Positions 42,001-49,826 of a stretch of DNA of 64,000 bases are shown here, in pieces; within the stretch, counting starts at the first letter, position 1; every line of letters starts with the position of its first letter. A model generated the notes under the pieces. That model was not told where the DNA came from. It saw only the letters and a list, made by a program, of their open reading frames with translations, and searched no databases. Location: positions 2,583,001 through 2,647,000 of the forward strand of contig NZ_CP042218.1 of NCBI RefSeq assembly GCF_007795095.1. The letters are read 5' to 3'. The position numbers and the translations under genes are program-made. This stretch comes from Luteimonas granuli. GTDB taxonomy: Bacteria; Pseudomonadota; Gammaproteobacteria; Xanthomonadales; Xanthomonadaceae.

Positions 42001-42149
42001 GCGGCCAGGTGGAAGGCGATGCGATCGGCGGCCTCCTCTGGATGGAGACCGGCACGCTGGGCTCGATGCTTCGGGTCCAGCGCCGACAGGGCCTCTTCGA
42101 GCCCTTCGGTGACCAGTTGTTCGTAGAGTCCGCGATTCAGTCCCGACAT
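39060..42149 (-). CDS. PLD-nuclease/SF2 helicase/DUF3427 protein
   Basis: This 1029-residue protein has an N-terminal region, then a PLD-type nuclease domain with one HxK motif (HAKAWLFHRHT...IGSSNLTYSA), an SF2 helicase with Walker A SATGTGKTVMA, DEFH box IIDEFHH and arginine-finger region QLGRGLRRE, and a C-terminal DUF3427-like region. Proteins of this architecture are frequent in bacterial defence islands. A restriction-like role on DNA is an inference from the PLD and helicase domains. It lies between two degenerate IS3-family ends. Confidence 0.85.
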   Translation of the reverse strand: MSGLNRGLYEQLVTEGLEEALSALDPKHRAQRAGLHPEEAADRIAFHLAALVRRSVAALDARQRTEVGARLAREVTRLLAAESKGVDATDALSTAGDVLRAIAALRPDGQPEDVPLPATPLLDTTLLTNAPGEPRIGFQLNSEVASADRIDVLMAFVRQTGIRPMLDLLRRHVDGGRPLRLLTTTYTNSTELAALEALRDLGAQIRVSYDTSSTRLHAKAWLFHRHTGFSTAYIGSSNLTYSAQVTGLEWNVRVSGARNPDVIDKFSAVFESYWQNDDFRDFDSEEFRDLTQTRAEGPRVYLSPVEIRPEPFQSRLLELIELSRLQGHHRNLLVSATGTGKTVMAALDYQRLRKRLPRSRLLFVAHRKEILDQSLATFRHALRDAAFGELWVGGDRPARFEHVFASIQSLSARGLDNLPADHFDVVIIDEFHHAAAPTYKALLDHLLPRELLGLTATPERGDDEPILQWFGGRIAAELRLWDAIDQHRLVPFAYYGIADGADYRNVSWRRGRGYDPQELSELVTGDHVLARRIIANALQTVPNPETMRALGFCVSVAHARFMAEQFNAANLPAVAVWADSPREERRQALQALAAGEIRIVFSVDLFNEGVDVPSVDTLLLLRPTDSPTVFLQQLGRGLRREPGKNVCTVLDFVGQHRKEFRMHRRYAALLGGSRKQIERTIEDGFPYLPSGCHMQLDAVASQHVLENIRQSLPNTWPGRAQELRRVAEADPTVTLKNFLNQTGIELEDVYANNRSWSDLLEAGGVATLPAGPHEALLRRALGRLLHVDDALRIEHYRTFSEAPAALDVSALDIRTRRLFHMLATVLTETVLKGDETLQEAADLIWAHPQVLAELCQLLDVLADRVDHVQLPLSTHPDVPLCVHARYTRRETLAAFASGDDLKVPEWREGVRWLPEARVDLLAFTLDKTSGRFSPTTRYRDYAISPTLLHWESQSGARETSETGQRYQTHEANGSVVLPFARLTTDDRAFWLLGTATYVSHEGERPMAITWRLSNELPGDLFASFGAAIP

Positions 42150-42260
42150 AGGGTCGCCAGGCTAGCAGGTTCGGAACGAGAATCTTCGAGTCCCCTCGCA
42201 GGTTGTGAGACCCACGGTTCTTAACCTCCTTCCGCCGGCAGAACCTGGGAGGAGGTCTTC

Positions 42261-42629
42261 ATGGAAGGGCAGTTCACCGTGTTTGAGTACATGTATCGCG
42301 ACGCGGGCAACTTCAAAACCGTGGGGCGGTTGTTGCTCTCGGGGCGCGACGCTAATGCCGAAGCCGCGATCAGGGCCTGCCTGGAATGGTCAGACCAATT
42401 CGTGGCCGAGCAGATCGGCGTCCCGACTTTGTGCGAGGGACACTGGGAGTCAGTGGGCGAAGGCCCCTCAGACCTCGACCACGCCTTTCACGATTTCCGA
42501 GGGCTGCGGCGGGCCAAGGAAGAGGACTTGACCCTCGACGTGTGGGGCTCACTGGAGTCGATGGTGAAACGAATGCAGACAGCGGCGCGCAAGTGGGACG
42601 TCACGCTGTCTCCGAACTGCGATCCGTAA
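42261..42629 (+). CDS. Conserved small hypothetical protein
   Basis: The 122-residue soluble protein has no recognised domain. An excellent ribosome-binding site GGAGGAGG lies 6 bases before the ATG. Its C-terminal motif VWGSLESMVKRMQ...SPNC is repeated in a truncated second copy at 44000-44104, so the family is at least duplicated here. It is divergent from the helicase gene and convergent with the NERD gene. Confidence 0.75.
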   Translation: MEGQFTVFEYMYRDAGNFKTVGRLLLSGRDANAEAAIRACLEWSDQFVAEQIGVPTLCEGHWESVGEGPSDLDHAFHDFRGLRRAKEEDLTLDVWGSLESMVKRMQTAARKWDVTLSPNCDP

Positions 42630-42638
42630 GCGTCGTCG

Positions 42639-43529
42639 CTAGTCCACTGTGGGATATCGCAAGGCAAGTGCCTTGGCGATGAGCGTGCGAACCCCAGGTT
42701 GCAGTACCTCCTCCCCGTAGGAGAACCATTCGTACGCCCGGCCCATTGGCGTGAAAACAAAAACGTCTGCGGATTTTGCGTCAGCGGTCTTCTCGATAAA
42801 CCAGCCCGGGAGCGACACCGCTGGTGTGACGGGAATCGAATCCCCAAGACTTTCCCTGATGAGCGAAGCCAGGAATTTTGCCTGCCGCCGTGCTTGCTCG
42901 ATCGGCGCCTTCGTCGTGAAATCACTGAACTTCAGCGTCGCGCCGTCGAACTGGACCTTGTGGGGATCGGCCGCCGAACCAGATTTCGGTTTCCGGAACG
43001 ACTTGGTTTCAATCGCGTAGACGCCACGCGGCGCGATTACCACGTGGTCGATATTGAAGTCCCCGCACGGGAGGTCGTGCAGCACGAGGCAGCCATTGGC
43101 GACGAGGCGGTTGAGCTGCATCCCAGTCACGCGCTCGGCAAGCAGGCCGTCCCGGGCCTTCTCCTTGCGTAAGGCGTGGCGTCTGTACTGCCAGAATCCG
43201 TAGGCGAATATCAGGAGCCATCCGGCGAAGAAGGCGGCCTCGGCCGCGCCGAACGTGACTGCCTGCCATTCAATGCGCATCGATGCCCAGACCAGAAAGA
43301 GCATCGGCAGCGCCATTATCATGACGTCGTAGCCGAATGTGGCTTCGCGATCCGCGTGGTCAATTCTGTCGAGGAGCTGCTGGCCAGGAACGTGTCCGAT
43401 CTGCTTCCCGTGGAGCGGCGAACGCCGCTGGCGGACAGCGCGGAGGACCTTGAACAGAAGGATGATGAGAGCGGTCACAAAGAGTGAGCTCAGAAACACG
43501 GCATGACTGATGAACATGTGCCACTTCAT
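42639..43529 (-). CDS. NERD-domain membrane protein
   Basis: The 296-residue protein has an N-terminal membrane segment (FLSSLFVTALIILLF) and a second hydrophobic pair (about 70-110), followed by a NERD domain with FNIDHVVIAPRGVYAIETKSF, in which D and ExK form a nuclease-like site. NERD proteins are often associated with DNA processing and defence. No direct partner gene was identified, although it lies next to the PLD-helicase in the same IS-bounded segment. Confidence 0.82.
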   Translation of the reverse strand: MKWHMFISHAVFLSSLFVTALIILLFKVLRAVRQRRSPLHGKQIGHVPGQQLLDRIDHADREATFGYDVMIMALPMLFLVWASMRIEWQAVTFGAAEAAFFAGWLLIFAYGFWQYRRHALRKEKARDGLLAERVTGMQLNRLVANGCLVLHDLPCGDFNIDHVVIAPRGVYAIETKSFRKPKSGSAADPHKVQFDGATLKFSDFTTKAPIEQARRQAKFLASLIRESLGDSIPVTPAVSLPGWFIEKTADAKSADVFVFTPMGRAYEWFSYGEEVLQPGVRTLIAKALALRYPTVD

Positions 43530-43689
43530 GCTGAGGCCTCCCCTCTAACAGCCTGGGCGCTGGTCCTGGCGCGGCTCGGTTGACGTTTCATATCCAAGAT
43601 CCCCTTGACCAGGGCAAGCTTAGCCGCAGCAACTGCTTGCCGCTGCGGGCTGGTTCACCCTTCGTAATGAGGGTGGCATGGTGCGGGGG

Positions 43690-43996
43690 CTGCGTAAGCT
43701 TCCCCGTCAAGCAGACATTTCAAAAGTTGAATTTCCGGCGGTTTGACGGTACTCGCCGGCGTCATGTCGCCGAGCGAGTCATGGGGACGCTCCTCGTTGT
43801 ACTCGAGCATCCACCAGTACGCGGCCTGGCTTGCCCGGCTGGATGTATCGGATTGCCATGCCGTTGAGCTTGGCCCACTGCACGAAGGCCTCACCCAGGA
43901 ACTCCGGGCCGTTGTCGGTGCGCAGGACCTGCGGCAGGCCGTGGTCGCGTTTGAGCTGCTCGAAGATGCGGATCAGGCCTGCGTCCCCTCGTTGAA
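43690..43996 (-). pseudogene. Fragment of an IS3-family transposase
   Basis: On the minus strand the pieces VLRTDNGPEFLGEAFVQWAK, then after a deletion and frame change WWMLEYNEERPHDSLGDMTP, are recognisable parts of the integrase core and C-terminus of an IS3-family OrfB. The first part contains the second Asp of the DDE motif. Upstream sequence is missing and the frames do not join, so the element is dead. Its left end is like 38834-38935. Confidence 0.85.
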
Positions 43997-43999
43997 GGG

Positions 44000-44104
44000 G
44001 ACGACGGCCTGAAGGTCTGGGGCTCCCTCGATGAGCTTCTGGCGCGAATGCGCGCAGCTGCAGGCAAATGGGATGTGCAGATGTCGCCCAATTGCGCCTT
44101 TTAG
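44000..44104 (+). pseudogene. C-terminal remnant of a paralogue of the small protein at 42261-42629
   Basis: Read in frame this gives DDGLKVWGSLDELLARMR, then AAAGKWDVQMSPNCAF and a stop, closely matching the end of the 122-residue protein (VWGSLESMVKRMQ...KWDVTLSPNC). It has no start and begins at the edge of the IS3 remnant, so insertion of that element probably removed its 5' part. Confidence 0.8.
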
Positions 44105-44215
44105 CTGGGAATCGCGTTGACCCCGAACATCTTGCCGTTACAGACTCCGATACAAGGAGCGTCGAAACTCCTCACAGAGCGGTACCCACTTCCGACAACC
44201 TGGTGGGTTTTTCGT

Positions 44216-44351
44216 GCCTGCGTGACTTGCAGGCGCAGCCGACGCGACCTGCGTCGGGAGGGCGGCTAATACAACACCCGCAAGGGGAATACGCCCGCCG
44301 GCTCTGTGCGGTTTCGAACCTCCCGACTTCCCGTCCGCCATCCCGGCGGGC
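44216..44351 (+). other. Structured leader upstream of a small gene
   Basis: The region can form several stems: GCCTGC/GCAGGC (44216-44234), CGACGC/GCGTCG (44240-44256), a long-range CGGGAGG/CCTCCCG (44255-44261 with 44319-44325), and GTCCGCC/GGCGGGC (44333-44351). The last stem ends 10 bases before the in-frame upstream ATG at 44361 and 24 bases before the start used for the next gene. The density of stems in about 135 bases suggests a structured RNA. No named RNA family was recognised. Confidence 0.5.
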
Positions 44352-44375
44352 GGCCGCTTCATGGAGGAACAGGCG

Positions 44376-44759
44376 ATGACGACTCGGCGGAACAAGGGCG
44401 ATCTTGACAGCAGCCATGCGGGTCCGGCGGAAGAAGGGATGAACCATCAGCCCGGCGGCGGCGCGGAAGATGCGTATGCCTACGGGATCGCTGTCAGGCA
44501 GATGGATGCGCTGGACCAGCTGCTCCGGATGCTCGCGGCCCACGGCGACCTGTTGGCCACGACGCAGGCGACCGATCTGGCCGAAGGAACGCTCCCTGCG
44601 ATCGGCGAGGCGCTCCACATGCACGCGCTCGCCATGCGGGACATCCTCGATCAGGTGGAGACGCAGCGGTTGCGAGAGGCTCCCGACAAGCAGGACGGGG
44701 TGGAGGAACGGCTCGCGATCTACGCCGTGACCCCGCTCCGCATGGCGGCGTTCCACTGA
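44376..44759 (+). CDS. Small conserved protein, XAC0095-like
   Basis: With ATG 44376, which is preceded at good distance by GGAGGAAC, the protein has 127 residues. The frame also opens at ATG 44361. It is helical and soluble, with the segment QMDALDQLLRMLAAHGDLLA then an Ala-rich middle. The layout resembles small xanthomonad proteins annotated as XAC0095 family, but this is a weak recognition. Function is unknown. It follows the structured leader. Confidence 0.6.
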   Translation: MTTRRNKGDLDSSHAGPAEEGMNHQPGGGAEDAYAYGIAVRQMDALDQLLRMLAAHGDLLATTQATDLAEGTLPAIGEALHMHALAMRDILDQVETQRLREAPDKQDGVEERLAIYAVTPLRMAAFH

Positions 44760-44951
44760 GCCCGGGAGGTGCCGGTCCGGCAGGGGGCAACCTCGCCATT
44801 CGCGGCGCCGCTTGCCCCGACGCGGCGTTGGTCGGCTAACCGGCGGCCCGGAGTCTTGGATTTTGAGACTGGGGTCACGTAGTCTCGCGCCACCGCCATG
44901 GAGCGGGGGAGGCGCCCCAAGCGCCGCCAGCGCAAGACCACAGGGGACATC

Positions 44952-45716
44952 ATGAAGAACATCCTTGCCGTGACTGCTGCCGCGGTCGTGATCTCTGCCG
45001 GCGTGCTCGCCTCGGGCGCCGTCCACGCACAGACCAAGCCGATCCAGGCGCCGCCTCCGCCGGCCCGCGAGATGGATCCGGCGAAGCGCATCCCGCCGCC
45101 GCCCGCGCCGGACGCGCCGGACGCACCAGTTGCCGGCCAGGCCACGCCTGGCGCACAGGCTCCCGTCGCACCGCAGCACGGGCAGCCGTCATCCGCTTCC
45201 CATGCGCAATACACCGCCGTTCCCTCCTGGCAGGACACGGAGCGGGGCGGGCTCTTCCTGGGTATCCAGGGTGGCCGCGGCTGGGTATACGACGACGTGG
45301 ACCAGACCGCGCTGGCCATCAGCGCTGGCTACCGCTGGCAGGCGGGCGCGGTGAGCCTGCTCGGCATCGAAGTGGCTGCGGGCCGGCTCGACGCCACCAC
45401 GGACGACGGATGGGAATACTCGAAGGTCGAGTACGCCAGCATCGGCTTCAACGGTCGCTTCAACTTTGGCGCCACGAGTCCGGTGTACGCGCTGGTCCGT
45501 ACGGGCTACTTCAGTGCCGACGAGGAATATGCCGGCAGCGCCGATGGCGGATATGTCGGCGTTGGCCTGGGGATGGACTTCAGCCGCAATTTCAACATGA
45601 GCCTGGTGTACACCAATTACGTGTACTTCAACGAGCTGTACTGGTACGAGGGCGACCTGTACTACGACGCCGGCCGCGCCGATACGCTGATGCTCGGAGC
45701 GGAAGCCCGGTTCTGA
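44952..45716 (+). CDS. Outer-membrane beta-barrel protein
   Basis: The 254-residue precursor has a signal peptide ending AVHAQ, a Pro/Ala-rich linker (about 30-80), then an eight-stranded-barrel-like domain with alternating strands and glycine turns (GLFLGIQGGRGW, TSPVYALVRTGYF, GGYVGVGLGMDFS) and a terminal Phe (AEARF). This matches OmpA_b-brl/OmpW-like small porin-like proteins. The ligand is unknown. Confidence 0.85.
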   Translation: MKNILAVTAAAVVISAGVLASGAVHAQTKPIQAPPPPAREMDPAKRIPPPPAPDAPDAPVAGQATPGAQAPVAPQHGQPSSASHAQYTAVPSWQDTERGGLFLGIQGGRGWVYDDVDQTALAISAGYRWQAGAVSLLGIEVAAGRLDATTDDGWEYSKVEYASIGFNGRFNFGATSPVYALVRTGYFSADEEYAGSADGGYVGVGLGMDFSRNFNMSLVYTNYVYFNELYWYEGDLYYDAGRADTLMLGAEARF

Positions 45717-45941
45717 GGGTTCGCGCAGCTCTGATCGGCCATCGCGTCGCGAGCTCCGCGCACGCACGCCACGGTCACCGGTATCTCAGACAGCACGAGA
45801 CGGTCATTAAACTGCAAAAATTTGCAAAACATCCGCACTAATCGACATTTATTTACTACAAGGGCGCTACGGTCTGCCGGCGGGGCCTGCGCCGAAGGCC
45901 GCCGGTGGCACACCATCTGCTAAGGGGGCAAGAAAGCGGGG

Positions 45942-46850
45942 ATGCCGGCAATGCGACTGAAACGCGTCAAGGAACGGCGGGACGATGCACTGGCCGGGGA
46001 GGGCTGGGCACGGGTCGAACAGCTGCTGGCGGATCACTACCGCGGCGAAGGCTATGCCGTGGAGCACTGCGGCACCGGCGGCCGGGCTGCCCGGTTCGAC
46101 GGCGGAGTCGATCTCCGGCTCCGGCGTGACGGCGAGACCATCCTCGTCCAGTGCAAGCACTGGAATGCCTACCAGGTCCCGCACAATGACGTGCACCAGC
46201 TGCTCGGCATCATGGTGAACGAGCAGGCGACCGGCGCGATCCTGGTGACAAGCGGCGAGTTCACGCGCGCGGCCATCGAGGCGGCCACGAGGCACGGCCA
46301 TGTGCAGCTGGTGGATGGTGATGATCTGCGCAGGATGCTGGGAGCGCGGTTCAGCCAGCTCGGCGGCGATAGCAAAGGGAAGGGCCGGTGGGGTAACCGC
46401 TGGGAAGGAGCGGCCGGCTCCTTCGGTTCCTGGGCAGCGGAGCGGCTGGTGTCGGCGGCCGAGGACCGGATCCGTGGCGGCGGAAGGCGACGCGCCAGGT
46501 CGATTGTTGCCGCCGGCGTGTGGTCCGGACTCGTCGCGATCCTGATCAAGTTCGCTCTGGCGCTCGCGCTGCTCTACTTCATGGGCTCGGCGCTCCAGCG
46601 CGCCATCCGGAACATCGGGTCGCCGCGACCGCCGGCTGTCCAGACCCGTGTGGCCCAACCCCCGGCAACGATCGCCGTTGAGCCGACGCACGAAATCCCC
46701 ATCCAGTCGCCCCCGCGCTCCGTGATCCACGTGCCGACGCAGCAGGAAATCGAGGAGCGGCAGCGGCGCAACGCGGAAGCGATGGAGATCCTGCGGGACT
46801 CGACGCCGGAGCTGCCGGTCGATCCGCGGACGCGTAGCGTGCTCGAGTAG
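45942..46850 (+). CDS. Membrane-anchored Mrr-like nuclease domain protein
   Basis: The 302-residue protein has a Mrr_cat domain with GGVDLRL and ILVQCKHW (Asp and QxK site) in about residues 30-120, as in Mrr-type restriction endonucleases, then one strong membrane segment (SIVAAGVWSGLVAILIKFALALALLYFMG, about 185-213) and a charged C-terminus. It may act on DNA near the membrane. It is the only gene between the barrel protein and the receptor. A second Mrr-like membrane protein lies at 58032-58826, flanking the lasso locus on its other side. Confidence 0.85.
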   Translation: MPAMRLKRVKERRDDALAGEGWARVEQLLADHYRGEGYAVEHCGTGGRAARFDGGVDLRLRRDGETILVQCKHWNAYQVPHNDVHQLLGIMVNEQATGAILVTSGEFTRAAIEAATRHGHVQLVDGDDLRRMLGARFSQLGGDSKGKGRWGNRWEGAAGSFGSWAAERLVSAAEDRIRGGGRRRARSIVAAGVWSGLVAILIKFALALALLYFMGSALQRAIRNIGSPRPPAVQTRVAQPPATIAVEPTHEIPIQSPPRSVIHVPTQQEIEERQRRNAEAMEILRDSTPELPVDPRTRSVLE

Positions 46851-47066
46851 CAAGAAACTTCAACAGCCCAAGGTCGATGCGATCGCCGAAGCGGCCAAGG
46901 CGCCCTTGGGACTTGGTCGGGATTTTCCGCCTGCTCACGGGGAAGGTCGTCAGCTGATGCTGCGGGACGATGTCGAAGCGGAGCACCACGCGGGCAGTGT
47001 CAGTCCGACGATCGGCCTGGCGGTGTGCCCGACTTGCGTGCTCGACGCCGGACGCTTGACCACCCT
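46851..47066. other. Gap without a recognised gene
   Basis: This is the left part of the 470-base space before the receptor gene. A 41-codon frame beginning at 46957 with a CPTC motif is present but has no ribosome-binding site worth the name and no recognised relatives, so it is not called a gene. Confidence 0.5.
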
Positions 47067-47109
47067 GCTACGGCAAACGTAGCGTGTCCGGAGCTACGGT
47101 GAACGTAGC
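47067..47109. promoter_or_regulatory. Twin palindromes GCTACG-N5-CGTAGC
   Basis: Two perfect palindromes lie at 47067-47083 (spacer GCAAA) and 47093-47109 (spacer GTGAA), 26 bases apart start to start, about two and a half helical turns. They lie roughly 210 bases before the TonB-dependent receptor. A regulator binding as a dimer to each site is the natural reading, though no regulator gene lies next to them. A possible -35 (TTGACC) follows the second copy. Confidence 0.6.
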
Positions 47110-47320
47110 GATTGACCGGCCGTTATCCGCCCTTTCCCGCAGTGGAACGGGTGCGAACGGCAAGGGGAGCTCGGATGCCGGTGGCGTCACCGGTGCCCTC
47201 GTGAACTGACGATCCGGCCACAGCTGGCCGCGGGCCCGTGCCTGCGCGGATTCCCGGTTCGCGAACGAGTGCCCCGCCGCAGGCCGGCGCGGAACCGCCG
47301 CCGACAACCGGAGAAATCGC

Positions 47321-49771
47321 ATGTCGAATGAAAGGGAACTCGTCGTGGGCCCGTCGGCCCGCGGAGAGATCATGGAAGAGCCCGCGGGACGGCGGCGGAG
47401 CCGCCCCGGACCGCCCCTGGTGCGCAGTGTCCTTGCCGCCGCGCTCGCATCCCTGCTGCCGATGCACGGCGCAGCGGCGCAGACCGCACCGTCGGAAGGC
47501 GAGGTCCCGGAGAGCCCGCCTGCGGACACGGCCGAGTCCGGCGCGCCGGCGGTCGAACTCGAAACCATCCAGGTCACCGGCACCCGCATCCGGGGCGGCT
47601 CGGTTCCGTCGCCGGTCCTCGCGATCGATTCCGAACAGATCCGCGAAGAAGATTTCAGCGACCTCGGCGACGTCATCCGCAGCATTCCGCAGAACTTCTC
47701 CGGCGGCCAGAACCCCGGCGTGATCAGCGGCAACCTGGCGGGCGCGGGCAACGCCAACCAGAACATCACCGGCGGTTCGGGCCTGAACCTGCGCGGGCTC
47801 GGTGCGGATGCCACGCTGACCCTGCTCAACGGGCGCCGCATGGCCTACGGCGGCTTCACCCAGTCGGTGGACATCAGCGCCATCCCGGTGGAGGCGGTTG
47901 AGCGCATCGAGATCGTGGCCGACGGCGCGTCGGCCATTTACGGCTCCGATGCGGTGGGCGGTGTGGGCAACGTGGTGCTCAAGCGGGAGTACCAGGGCGT
48001 GGGCGCCGGCGCGCGCTTCGGCAAGGCCACGCAGGGCGGGCTGGCCAGTCGCGAGTACCACCTCACCGCGGGCACGACCTGGAGCAGCGGCGGGTTGATC
48101 GCCACCTTCAAGGATGTTTCTGTCGACCCGATCTTCAGCGACCAGAGGTCCTATACCGAGCAGCTTGTGGATCCGTCCACGCTCTATCCGGGCAGCGACG
48201 TGCGCAGTGGACTGCTGAGCGTCCACCAGGCGCTGGGTAGTGCCGTGGAGCTGCGCCTGGATGCGTTTCGCACCGAGCGCGACCAGCGGCACCTGTACAA
48301 CTGGGCCGGGCGCAACAGCCTGCTGACGCCGGACACCACGATGACCTTCGTCTCGCCGGAAGTGGAGGTCTGGCTGCCGAACGGCTGGGCGCTGTCGCTC
48401 GGCGGAGCCATCGGCCGCGACCGGCATAACCAGTACCGCCTGGAGACCATCACCGCGACCGGGATGCAGATCGTCAGCGACGTCTGCTACTGCAACGAGA
48501 GCCTGACCTGGGAACTGGGTGTCGAGGGACCGCTGTTCGCCCTGCCAGCGGGGGACGCACGCCTTGCTGCCGGCATCGGCTACCGGCGCAACGAATTCAT
48601 CAACACGAACCATGCGACCGGAGTCGACACCATCGACGGCCGCGAGAGCGCCCGCTTTGGCTACGCCGAGGTCGACGTGCCGCTGGTCGGAGCGGGACAG
48701 GGCATCCGCGGGGTGGAGCGCCTGTCGTTCACCGCGGCGTTGCGCAGGGAGGACTACAGCAGCTTCGGCGGCGTCAACACGCCGAAGCTTGGCCTGATCT
48801 ACGGCCCGAATGCCGACTTCACGCTGAAGGGGTCCTGGGGCAGGTCGTTCAAGGCGCCGACGCTGTTCGAGCGCCACTACTCGACCGACGCCTGGCTGTA
48901 TTTCCCGAGCAGCTTCGGCGGGGCCGGCTACCCGGCCGATGCGACGGTGCTGGCGCTGGCTGGCGGCAATCAGGACCTGGAGCCGGAACGCGCGAACACC
49001 CGCTCGGTGTCGTTGGCCTGGCACCCGGAGTCGCTGGAAGGCCTGGAGGCGGAACTGACCTGGTTCAGCGTCGACTATCGCAACCGGGTGATCCAGCCGG
49101 TCGCCAATCCGACGCAGGCACTGAGCAACCCGATCTATGCGCCCTTCATCGACCTGACGCCCACGGCCGAAGAACTGGCGGCGGCCATTGCGCGGGCCCG
49201 GAACTTCCAGAGCGTGATCGGCGTTCCGTACGCCCCGGACAAGGTGGCGGCGATCATCTACCTGCAGTACGTCAACGTGGCCCGCCAGGAAATCCGGGGC
49301 GTGGATCTGTCGGGTTCCTACCGGGCCGGGCTGGCGGAGGGAACGCTGACCTTGCGTGGTTCGGTGAGCTGGCTGGAAAGCACGCAGCAGACCCTGCCGG
49401 CCCTGGAGCCGTTCGACCTCGCGGGGACGCTGTTCAACCCGCCGAAGGTCCGTGCGCGGCTGGGTGGGGTGTGGAAGCGGGGCGGGCTGACGGCATCGGC
49501 GTTCGGCAACCACCACGGCGCAGTGACCAATCGCCTGGATGGAGTGGAGTCGACGTCCTTCACCAGCCTGGATCTGGCGCTGCGCTATGCCACCGGGCCG
49601 CGCGGGAATGCGTGGTCGGGCATGGAGTTCGCCCTGTCCGTCGATAACGCGTTCGACCGGGACCCGCCGTTCTACACGGTTTCGGCGCCGCTGTACGTGG
49701 CGCCTTACGACTCGACGAACTATTCGCCGATCGGCCGCTTCCTGAGCCTGTCCGTGTCGAAGCGGTGGTAA
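47321..49771 (+). CDS. TonB-dependent outer-membrane receptor, lasso peptide-associated
   Basis: The 816-residue receptor has an unusually long N-terminal extension before a signal peptide (about 36-54), then a TonB box-like segment and plug (LETIQVTGTRIRGG, DLGDVIRSIPQNF, GLGADATLTLLNGRRMA), and a barrel ending LSLSVSKRW with a terminal Trp. In isopeptidase-containing lasso loci of Proteobacteria a TonB-dependent receptor is typically encoded beside the isopeptidase and is thought to import the lasso peptide. The isopeptidase gene begins 55 bases downstream on the same strand. Confidence 0.88.
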   Translation: MSNERELVVGPSARGEIMEEPAGRRRSRPGPPLVRSVLAAALASLLPMHGAAAQTAPSEGEVPESPPADTAESGAPAVELETIQVTGTRIRGGSVPSPVLAIDSEQIREEDFSDLGDVIRSIPQNFSGGQNPGVISGNLAGAGNANQNITGGSGLNLRGLGADATLTLLNGRRMAYGGFTQSVDISAIPVEAVERIEIVADGASAIYGSDAVGGVGNVVLKREYQGVGAGARFGKATQGGLASREYHLTAGTTWSSGGLIATFKDVSVDPIFSDQRSYTEQLVDPSTLYPGSDVRSGLLSVHQALGSAVELRLDAFRTERDQRHLYNWAGRNSLLTPDTTMTFVSPEVEVWLPNGWALSLGGAIGRDRHNQYRLETITATGMQIVSDVCYCNESLTWELGVEGPLFALPAGDARLAAGIGYRRNEFINTNHATGVDTIDGRESARFGYAEVDVPLVGAGQGIRGVERLSFTAALRREDYSSFGGVNTPKLGLIYGPNADFTLKGSWGRSFKAPTLFERHYSTDAWLYFPSSFGGAGYPADATVLALAGGNQDLEPERANTRSVSLAWHPESLEGLEAELTWFSVDYRNRVIQPVANPTQALSNPIYAPFIDLTPTAEELAAAIARARNFQSVIGVPYAPDKVAAIIYLQYVNVARQEIRGVDLSGSYRAGLAEGTLTLRGSVSWLESTQQTLPALEPFDLAGTLFNPPKVRARLGGVWKRGGLTASAFGNHHGAVTNRLDGVESTSFTSLDLALRYATGPRGNAWSGMEFALSVDNAFDRDPPFYTVSAPLYVAPYDSTNYSPIGRFLSLSVSKRW

Positions 49772-49826
49772 GCCCTTCGGGTTGATCGCGCTGCCCGCTC
49801 CGCGGGCGGCAGCGGAGGAGAAGCTC

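Noticed and set aside
46957-47082. Short frame with CPTC motif
   Set aside because: No ribosome-binding site, no recognised relatives, and it runs into a palindromic regulatory candidate.
47321-49771. Siderophore receptor interpretation of the TonB-dependent protein
   Set aside because: Its position directly before a lasso isopeptidase makes a lasso peptide receptor more likely, although the ligand is not proven.
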